Made by a program: the position numbers and the translations under genes. From assembly GCA_026393735.1 (NCBI GenBank), contig JAPKZP010000037.1, forward strand, positions 1 to 5,195: 5,195 bases of DNA, written 5' to 3'. The stretch's first letter is position 1. The number at the start of each line of letters is the position of its first letter. The notes beneath the pieces are model-generated. The model ran no database searches. It was not told the DNA's origin and saw nothing but the letters and a program-made list of their open reading frames with translations. Below are positions 1-5,195 of the stretch, piece after piece. This stretch comes from Acidobacteriota bacterium (GTDB lineage Bacteria > Acidobacteriota > Vicinamibacteria > Vicinamibacterales > JAKQTR01).

Positions 1-62
1 ATGGTGACGCAGAAGAGCATCCCCAGGATCCACCATCGGACCTGCCGGTGCACCGGGGGCAT
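1..62 (-). CDS. Major facilitator superfamily transporter, N-terminal fragment (3' end outside window)
   Basis: An ATG at 62-60 opens a frame running off the left edge after 20 full codons. The visible peptide is MPPVHRQVRWWILGMLFCVT. A short basic leader followed by RWWILGMLF and a hydrophobic run is the usual beginning of MFS sugar-acid transporters (ExuT-like, anion:cation symporter family), where the first membrane helix normally continues into an INYxDR motif; that continuation is outside the window. The gene starts 37 nt after the bicupin stop codon, on the same strand, which suggests co-transcription and a role in moving the substrate or product of that enzyme across the inner membrane. 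There is no convincing Shine-Dalgarno sequence before the ATG, and the frame stays open upstream into the end of the bicupin gene, so translational coupling or a different start is possible. Family assignment rests on about 12 residues and is tentative. Confidence 0.5.
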   Translation of the reverse strand, partial: MPPVHRQVRWWILGMLFCVT

Positions 63-99
63 CTGCAGCGGCGCGCCCGAGGGTGCCGAGCCGCCGTCG

Positions 100-897
100 T
101 CACGTGGTGATGGATTCACCTTTGCCCGCCATGAAGTCCTTGTTTTTGTCGCCCACCCAGTACCGCTCGCCGGCGATGCACCAGATGAAGTGCAGCGGAT
201 CCTCCTGCGAGAACACCGGATGGTAGTTGAGGATCGGAATCGTGACCATGTCCCCTTCGTTCAGGCTGTACACGAACGACAGCCGCTCCGGGGTGTCGTA
301 CACCTCCATCGCGCCGTGCCCCTTGATGAAGATGTAGACCTCTTCCTGGTCGGTGTGGTTGTGGGGCGGCCAGGCACGCGTGTGCGGCTGGTAGAAGGTG
401 TACCCGGCCACCAGCTTGTCGGCGCCTTCGCCGACGTCGAACATCAGGTAGACGTCCTTGCCCGCGAGGTGGCGGATGCGGTCCTCGCGCGCGGAGAACT
501 CGGCGAAGCGGGCATGAAAGACCGGGTGCACCCGGGCGGCCGGGGCGCTGCACTGGATGAGCACCGCCGGCGCCGCGGACGGGTTGGACAGGCGGAAGCC
601 CGCGCCGCGAGGCACGTAGAGCGTGTCGTAGTTGGCGAGATCGTACGTCTGCCCGCCGAGTTCCACGGCGGCCGCCCCCTTCCACATGAAGAGGAGGCTC
701 TCTTCCTCCGGCCGGCAGAACGTCACGGACGCGTGCCCGGGCGGCACGGTGTACTCGCCGCAACTCAGGAACTGCAGGTTGGCGGTCTTCGGCACGAAGT
801 GCTGCCGGAAGATGACTTCGGACGCCGCGCCGCGGAACAGGACGCCGGGCTTGATCCCGGCAGCCGGACTTTCGGCGCGTACAGGTTGGTCGGCCAT
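100..897 (-). CDS. Bicupin sugar isomerase-like protein (KduI/IolB family)
   Basis: This complete protein of 265 residues has two cupin halves and no signal peptide, so it is probably cytoplasmic. The C-terminal cupin carries the metal site: H179, H181 and E186 in WPPHNHTDQEEVYIF, then G193, and H226 in IPILNYHPVF. The HxHxxxxE spacing with a distant histidine matches the zinc/metal ligands of KduI (5-dehydro-4-deoxy-D-glucuronate isomerase) and of IolB (5-deoxy-glucuronate isomerase); the length is close to both families (about 270-280). The N-terminal half (about 25-118) has a cupin-like strand pattern but no HxH motif, as is usual in this family. The likely reaction is ketol-aldol isomerisation of a deoxy-hexuronate, in inositol or pectin/uronate breakdown; which of the two cannot be told, so no symbol is given. 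The ATG at 897 has a weak GGAG (905-902) only 4 nt upstream. It lies between the TonB-dependent receptor and an MFS transporter gene. The fold is near certain, the substrate is not. Confidence 0.85.
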   Translation of the reverse strand: MADQPVRAESPAAGIKPGVLFRGAASEVIFRQHFVPKTANLQFLSCGEYTVPPGHASVTFCRPEEESLLFMWKGAAAVELGGQTYDLANYDTLYVPRGAGFRLSNPSAAPAVLIQCSAPAARVHPVFHARFAEFSAREDRIRHLAGKDVYLMFDVGEGADKLVAGYTFYQPHTRAWPPHNHTDQEEVYIFIKGHGAMEVYDTPERLSFVYSLNEGDMVTIPILNYHPVFSQEDPLHFIWCIAGERYWVGDKNKDFMAGKGESITT

Positions 898-931
898 GAT
901 GCTCCGCGTGTGGGGGGCGACGGGGTGAAGG

Positions 932-954
932 CGGGGGCAGCATGGCTGCCCCCG
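932..954 (-). terminator. Perfect GC-rich hairpin after the TonB-receptor stop codon (terminator-like, no U-tract)
   Basis: Two 10-base arms (932-941 and 945-954) are exact reverse complements around a 3-nt loop; one arm reads CGGGGGCAGC. The structure begins 8 nt after the receptor's TAA stop (965-963) and ends 34 nt before the bicupin ATG. Position and strength suggest a transcript 3'-end or attenuation structure between the two genes. No run of T follows it on the minus strand, so it is not a textbook intrinsic terminator. An mRNA-stabilising hairpin or partial terminator that lowers downstream expression is equally possible. Confidence 0.45.
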
Positions 955-962
955 TCGGAGGA

Positions 963-3900
963 TTAGAAGAGGTACTTCACGCCAATCTGGAGCACGCGCG
1001 GGTTGTCCGCACCCAGGATCCGGCCGAAGTTCGCGCCCGCCGTGATGGTCGCGTTCGGGTTGTTGTAGTTCACCCGGTTGAACACGTTGAACGCCTCCAG
1101 CCGGAACTGGATCCGCTGAGTCTTCGCGAACACGAAGTTCTTGAAGATCGCCATGTCGGCCGTGGCCGCGCCAGGGCCGCGCAGCGAATTGCGCGCGGAC
1201 GAACCGAACGTCCCAACCGCCGCCGGCGTGAAGGCCGCGGTGTTAAACCACTGCTGGACCGGGTCCGCGCTGCTCGGACGCGTCGGATCGCCGATCAGGT
1301 CTCCGTTGTCCCGGCCGATGGCCGTCAGAGAGCGGTCGGTCCCGCTCAGGACCGTGAACGGCAGCCCGCTGCGCAGGATCAAGATCCCGTTAATCTGCCA
1401 GTCGTTCAGCAGGGCTTTGGCAGCACCCGTCGCCGACTCCTTGTTCGGGAGGTCGTACACCACCGACAGGTTAAGCTTGTGGCGGATGTCGAAATCCGAG
1501 TACGAGTAGTCGATATCGGGATTCGCGGAGCTCCTCGGGTAGGACCCACCCCCTTCAGTCGTCTGGGAACCGTTGTCCTTCCCGACGCCGTAGACGTAGG
1601 TGCCCAGGACGGTCAGCCCGTGCGACGCGCGCTTGGTCGCGGTGAACTGGAACGACTTGTAGTCCGACCGCTGGTACGGCGTGGCGATTTCCATGGCCGA
1701 CATGCCCGCGTAGGTCCGCCGGCTGTTCGTGTTGCCGGTCGTAGCGCCCGCGCCGTAGATCGCCGGGTTCATCTCCATCGCGCCGAGGATGTTCGTGCCC
1801 TTGTTGGCCACGTAGGCGAACGACAGGCTGATGTCCTTCCCCACCTGCTGCTCCAGCGTGATGTTCCAGTTCTGCGAGTAGCCTTTCTCGGTGCTGGGGT
1901 CGAGCACGCCGCCGGACACCGGCTTGACGTACTTGAAGGTGGCGAACTGGCTGGGCTGCACCCGCGGGAACGGGAAGGGGTTGCCGCCGGTGACGCCGTT
2001 GTACGGATCCATGAAGCTGTACGGGTTGGTGAGGCTGACCGTCAGGACGCTCGGCTGCGTGCTCACGGTGCGCGTGTAGATCGTCAGCGCCGGGTCGATG
2101 TAGAAGATCCCGTAGCCGCCCCGCAGCACCGTCCGTCCGTTGCCCTTCACATCGTAGGCCCCCCCGATGCGCGGGGCGAACGTGCTGAACTGGTTCGAGA
2201 ACAGCGACTGGGAGATGCCGGCGTCACCCGGGTACACCATCCCGTTCGGCGCATCCGGCGCCATCGTCGACTGCTGGCCCTTGACGAAGCCGACGAGGTT
2301 GTTCAGGGAGTCGGTTCCCGGCGTCCACGGCTCATAGCGCAGGCCGAGGTTGAGGGTCAGCCTGTCGGTCGCCTTGAAGTCGTCCTGCACGTAGAAGTGG
2401 TACTTGCCCTCGGTGAGATTCAGCTGGCGCCCCGAGTCCTGCACGAACGCCGACGGGTAGCCCATCATGATGTCGGCCGGCAGGTAGCCGGTCCGCGAGC
2501 CGTTGAACGTCCATGTGCCGACCGTGAACGACGCGTCGAGGACGTAGAGCTTGTCCCACTGGAGGTCGGTGCCGAACTGCAGGCTGTGCCGCCCCTTGTT
2601 CCAGATCGCCGTGGCGTGGACGTCCCACGTCGACGGCGTCTGCTCGAGACCACCGCCCGAGAACAGGTTGAAGAGCGGGGCGGCCATGAACCGGATGCCG
2701 GGGAAGAAGGACGTTTCGATGCTCTGCGGCGCCTTCACGCCGTAGCTCTGGAGCGTCTTGTTGCCGGGATCCTGCGGCGACTGCACGCGGCGGAACTTCG
2801 AGAAGCTGCCCTGCATGGTCAGCAGGAAGTTCGAGTTGACGATGTGGGAGTCGCGCACCATGAAGGCCTGGTTCGTGAAGTCGTTGTCGGCCCAGAACCC
2901 GGGCGGCGCCGTGAACGGGCGCTGGAAGTAGTTCGCGTCGTAGAAGTACCGCACGGTAATCCGGTTCTTCGCCGTCAACTCGTGGTCGACACGGCCCGTG
3001 TACTGGTTGTCGTTGAGGTTCTGCGGAATCGCCGAGACCAGGTTCAAGCCGCTGTTCGGCAGCGGGAGCATGTCGCCCAGGATCTTCTGGACGGTCGGAT
3101 CAATCCGGCCGGCCGGGACGATGTTCCCCGGGAAGGGCAGGCCGGTCGTCGGGTCCGTGATCGTGCCCGTGTAGTCCGAGAAGTTCCCGGACCGCTCGGC
3201 AGCCGTCAGCGAACGGACCGACGCCGTGCCCGGTGCCGAGGTCCGGCGCGTGCCCTGGTACGCCCCGAAGAAGAACGTCTTGTTCTTGATGACCGGGCCG
3301 CCGATCGTGCCCCCGAACGTGTTGAGCTTGAACGGCGGCTTCGGCTTGCCGGCCGCGTTGTTGAACGGGTCGTTCGCGTTGAGCGACTTGTCGCGGAGGA
3401 ACTCGAAGACCGAGAAGTGCAGCTGGTTGCCGCCAGACCGGGTCGTCAGTTCCACGAGGGCGCCGGCGCCGGCCGTGCGCGCGCTGTAGTTCGCCGACTG
3501 GACCGTGAACTCCTCCAACGTGTCCGGGTTCGGCAGCACCGGCGCGGACCCGAAGAACCGGTTGTTGTAGTTCGAGCCGTCCAGCCTGAAGTTGTTCTGG
3601 GTCGAGCGCAGCCCGTTGACCGAGATGGCCTGATTGTCCTGCTGCCCCGACACCGCCGGGCCGGGGGCGGTGATCGACGCCCCCGCCGTCAACGCGACCA
3701 ACTGCAGCGGGTTGCGGCCGTTCAGCGGCAGCTCCTGCACCTGGCGGACCGTCATCGAGGTCTGCACGGTGGAGGAGGACGTCTGGGTGACGGGCAGCGC
3801 ATCGGTGACCGTGATCGTGGTTTCGAGGCCGCCGGGCTGCATCGTGAGCTTCAGGTCGAGCGACTGCCCGGTGATCAGGGTGATGTCGCCCCGCACGAGC

Positions 3901-4193
3901 GTCTGGAACCCCTGAAGCGTGGAGGTGACGGCGTACAGGCCGATCGGGAGATCCGCGAACCGGAAGATCCCGACTTCATTCGTGACCGCTTCCTGCGTCA
4001 ACCCCGTGCGGACGTTCTTACAGATGACCGCCACACCCGGGAGCACGGCCCCGGTGGAGTCCAAGATCGTGCCGCTGAGGCTGGCGCTGTTGGCCTGGCC
4101 GTGCGCGACGGACGGGAATGCGGCCGCGAGCACGATCAGGCACGCCCCGTAGATGAGCCACTCCGACAAACCGTGTTTCCTGAACAGTGACAT
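963..4193 (-). CDS. TonB-dependent receptor with carboxypeptidase-regulatory-like domain (Oar-like outer-membrane transporter)
   Basis: The protein has 1,076 residues from the ATG at 4193. Residues 1-34 form a signal peptide: basic MSLFRKHG, a hydrophobic stretch IYGACLIVLAAAF, and a likely signal peptidase I site in AHGQA. Residues about 38-118 are a carboxypeptidase-regulatory-like beta-sandwich (SLSGTILDSTGAVLPGV ... GIFRFADLPIGLYAV). Residues about 125-255 are the plug (ELPLNGRNPLQLVALTAG, SVNGLRSTQNNFRLDG, VELTTRSGGNQLHF). The remainder is a 22-strand-type barrel with the Oar-family cue GRVDHELTAKNRITVRYFYD, and a C-terminal strand ending GVKYLF, the terminal phenylalanine expected for BAM-dependent insertion. 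Such proteins import large substrates across the outer membrane using TonB energy; in Acidobacteriota many paralogues are presumed to take up oligosaccharides. The substrate here is unknown. An upstream ATG at 4238 would add 15 hydrophilic residues before the signal peptide; 4193 is preferred because GGGGGAGG lies 8 nt before it. No frameshift or truncation is visible. Confidence 0.93.
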   Translation of the reverse strand: MSLFRKHGLSEWLIYGACLIVLAAAFPSVAHGQANSASLSGTILDSTGAVLPGVAVICKNVRTGLTQEAVTNEVGIFRFADLPIGLYAVTSTLQGFQTLVRGDITLITGQSLDLKLTMQPGGLETTITVTDALPVTQTSSSTVQTSMTVRQVQELPLNGRNPLQLVALTAGASITAPGPAVSGQQDNQAISVNGLRSTQNNFRLDGSNYNNRFFGSAPVLPNPDTLEEFTVQSANYSARTAGAGALVELTTRSGGNQLHFSVFEFLRDKSLNANDPFNNAAGKPKPPFKLNTFGGTIGGPVIKNKTFFFGAYQGTRRTSAPGTASVRSLTAAERSGNFSDYTGTITDPTTGLPFPGNIVPAGRIDPTVQKILGDMLPLPNSGLNLVSAIPQNLNDNQYTGRVDHELTAKNRITVRYFYDANYFQRPFTAPPGFWADNDFTNQAFMVRDSHIVNSNFLLTMQGSFSKFRRVQSPQDPGNKTLQSYGVKAPQSIETSFFPGIRFMAAPLFNLFSGGGLEQTPSTWDVHATAIWNKGRHSLQFGTDLQWDKLYVLDASFTVGTWTFNGSRTGYLPADIMMGYPSAFVQDSGRQLNLTEGKYHFYVQDDFKATDRLTLNLGLRYEPWTPGTDSLNNLVGFVKGQQSTMAPDAPNGMVYPGDAGISQSLFSNQFSTFAPRIGGAYDVKGNGRTVLRGGYGIFYIDPALTIYTRTVSTQPSVLTVSLTNPYSFMDPYNGVTGGNPFPFPRVQPSQFATFKYVKPVSGGVLDPSTEKGYSQNWNITLEQQVGKDISLSFAYVANKGTNILGAMEMNPAIYGAGATTGNTNSRRTYAGMSAMEIATPYQRSDYKSFQFTATKRASHGLTVLGTYVYGVGKDNGSQTTEGGGSYPRSSANPDIDYSYSDFDIRHKLNLSVVYDLPNKESATGAAKALLNDWQINGILILRSGLPFTVLSGTDRSLTAIGRDNGDLIGDPTRPSSADPVQQWFNTAAFTPAAVGTFGSSARNSLRGPGAATADMAIFKNFVFAKTQRIQFRLEAFNVFNRVNYNNPNATITAGANFGRILGADNPRVLQIGVKYLF

Positions 4194-4201
4194 GGAAGAA
4201 G

Positions 4202-4209
4202 CCTCCCCC
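4202..4209 (-). promoter_or_regulatory. Strong Shine-Dalgarno sequence fixing the receptor start
   Basis: On the minus strand GGGGGAGG is followed by an 8-nt spacer (CTTCTTCC) and the ATG at 4193. It contains the GGAGG core at ideal spacing, whereas the alternative ATG at 4238 has no such sequence. This supports a mature start that places the signal peptide at the true N-terminus. Confidence 0.75.
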
Positions 4210-4232
4210 GGCCGGAAACTGTTACCCCGGCC
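4210..4232 (-). promoter_or_regulatory. Inverted repeat in the receptor leader, abutting the Shine-Dalgarno sequence
   Basis: The arms GGCCGG and CCGGCC (4227-4232 and 4210-4215) are separated by 11 nt. In RNA two further G-U pairs could shorten the loop to 7 nt. The repeat ends exactly where the ribosome binding site begins, so it could be a leader hairpin that affects ribosome access, or part of an operator. In DNA this rich in G+C a 6-bp palindrome can occur by chance. An AT-richer patch at 4237-4256 lies just upstream and is a possible promoter region, but I see no convincing -35/-10 pair. Confidence 0.3.
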
Positions 4233-4287
4233 ATCCATGATTGACGATTAACCGATGAGCCACACCCGGATGACGACTCCAGTGCCG

Positions 4288-5195
4288 CTAGATGTCTTCC
4301 TGGATCTTCTTGCCCGACGCGTCGAACCGCATCCGCTTCCGGCCCCAGTAGGCCGCCTTCGCGAGGTGAACGGGATTGCACGCCTGAATGCCAATCTCGA
4401 TGTCCGCGCTCGGGCGTCCTCCGTCCCTGACCGCGTCCAGGAAACTCGTGACGTGCGCGAGTTCCAGGTCCTCGGCGGACTTCACCTCGACCGGCGCCCC
4501 CTTGTTCGGCCGGAACACGTAGCCGTCGCGCGCGATGTCGAGGCTGCCTTCGGTGCCCTGGAAGAACACCGACGGCCTCGGGGTCGAGACCGACCCCGCC
4601 GGCGTACTCGAGGATCGCACTGACAGTGTCGGGGTTCTCCCGACCGTCGTGGAGATGGTAGATGCCGCCGGTCGCGACCGCGTTGAGGGGCTTCGCATCG
4701 TTCATGAACCACTGGGCGACATCGACCCAGTGGGTGAGGATGTCGGCGAGCAGGCCGCCGCCGTAGTCGGGGAAGTACCGCCACGAGTCGTAGCGGACCC
4801 AGTCGTACGGGACCTTCTTCGCCGGACCCACGAACCGATCCCAGTCGAGGCCCGAGGGCTTCGGTTGCGGGGCGATCTTGCGCCGCTGCCACGGGAAGTC
4901 GCTCCAGGTCGCGCGGACGAACACCACGTGGCCCAGGGCGCCGCGGTCGACGTACTCCGCCTTGGCGCGCGCGTAATGCGCGCCGCTGCGCTGCTGCGTG
5001 CCGGTCTGGCAGACCTTGCCGGACGTCCGCACGGCCGCGATCAGGCGTTCGCCCTCGTCGAGGGCGTGCGTGGTCGGCTTCTCCATGTACACATGCTTGC
5101 CGGCCGCGAGCGCGGACAGCGTGATCGGCAGGTGCAGGTGGTCGGGCACGCCGATGAGCACGGCATCGACATCGGTGCGCGCCAGGGCCTCTTCG
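4288..5195 (-). CDS. Gfo/Idh/MocA-family oxidoreductase, 5' end outside window and frame broken internally
   Basis: The frame enters at the right edge with ALARTDVDAVLIGVPDHLHL, the later part of the NAD(P)-binding Rossmann fold; the GxGxxG motif and any Tat signal lie upstream. Visible residues 38-40 are the family's EKP motif with its conserved lysine. The C-terminal substrate domain shows GLDWDRFVGPAKK, then DYGGGLLADILTHWVDVAQW with H155 and D158 at conserved positions. After NPDTVSAILEYAGG (codon ending 4595) the frame becomes arginine-rich nonsense, while the next frame resumes good family sequence at VFFQGTEGSLDIARDGYVF and continues through FLDAVRDGGRPSADIEIGI to a TAG at 4290-4288. 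Restoring it needs one base removed or two added, modulo three. Members oxidise sugars, polyols or glycosides (IolG inositol dehydrogenase, for example); the substrate here is unknown. It lies 94 nt upstream of the TonB-dependent receptor gene. Either a pseudogene or a sequence error; the family call is secure. Confidence 0.85.
4579..4598. repeat. 8-bp inverted repeat at the frame break in the oxidoreductase
   Basis: Arms CGGGGTCG (4579-4586) and CGACCCCG (4591-4598) are perfect reverse complements around a 4-nt loop (AGAC). Flanking GGC (4575-4577 region) and GCC-type bases around 4601-4603 could extend the stem past a small internal loop. It coincides with the place where the oxidoreductase reading frame changes. 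Strong hairpins favour polymerase slippage, small deletions and sequencing or assembly error, so it may explain the break. Confidence 0.6.

Noticed and set aside
1..966. Plus-strand open frame of 321 codons opposite the bicupin gene.
   Set aside because: Same cause: arginine/valine-rich shadow of a well-supported minus-strand gene, and no recognisable protein features.
3662..3685. 8-bp GC inverted repeat (CGGGGGCG / CGCCCCCG) with an 8-nt loop inside the receptor gene.
   Set aside because: It lies in ordinary plug-domain coding sequence with no disruption of the protein; GC-only palindromes are expected by chance in DNA of this composition.
942..4190. A stop-free plus-strand frame of 1,082 codons opposite the TonB-dependent receptor.
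   Set aside because: The translation is dominated by R, V, E and A with no domain, signal peptide or motif. High third-position G+C in the receptor gene removes stops from the opposite strand. The minus-strand product has clear family features along its whole length.
4136..4575. Continuation of the oxidoreductase's first frame past the break, overlapping the receptor's 5' end.
   Set aside because: The residues after about 4575 are arginine/glycine-rich and unlike the family, while the adjacent frame carries the true C-terminus ending at 4288. The tail is an out-of-frame product.
4575..4597. Programmed ribosomal frameshifting in the oxidoreductase.
   Set aside because: I see no slippery heptamer of a known type, and the joined protein would still seem to lack a core strand. 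Deletion or sequence error is the simpler explanation.

Overview
The window is GC-rich bacterial DNA, roughly 60-65% G+C by eye. Every gene I can support lies on the minus strand, so transcription runs from the right edge to the left. The centre is a very large outer-membrane receptor that starts with a carboxypeptidase-regulatory-like domain (Oar-like TonB-dependent transporter). This receptor type is greatly expanded in Acidobacteriota. A receptor of about 1,080 residues, a Gfo/Idh/MocA oxidoreductase with the GLDWDRF...DYGGG signature, and high G+C together suggest an acidobacterium, perhaps of the Vicinamibacteria or Solibacter type. That placement is inference; there is no phylogenetic marker here.

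Layout in transcription order: (1) 5195-4288, a Gfo/Idh/MocA-family NAD(P)-dependent oxidoreductase. Its 5' end lies beyond the window and its frame is broken near 4575-4597, beside an 8-bp inverted repeat. (2) A 94-nt gap with an AT-richer patch, a GC-rich inverted repeat and a strong Shine-Dalgarno sequence. (3) 4193-963, the TonB-dependent receptor, complete, with signal peptide, N-terminal regulatory-like domain, plug and barrel ending in phenylalanine. (4) A 65-nt gap with a perfect 10-bp-stem hairpin just after the receptor stop codon. (5) 897-100, a complete bicupin protein of the KduI/IolB sugar-isomerase type, with an intact C-terminal metal site. (6) After a 37-nt gap, 62-1, the first 20 codons of what looks like a major facilitator superfamily transporter.

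The four genes are co-directional with short gaps and fit a carbohydrate-use locus: outer-membrane uptake, inner-membrane uptake, a sugar or polyol dehydrogenase, and a deoxy-uronate type isomerase. Inositol or uronate catabolism is a reasonable hypothesis, but no substrate can be read from the sequence. No RNA gene, mobile element, CRISPR array or origin was seen. The long plus-strand open frames are antisense shadows of the real genes. I found no clear sign of a previously undescribed system. The points most worth checking are the damaged oxidoreductase and the make-up of the locus.
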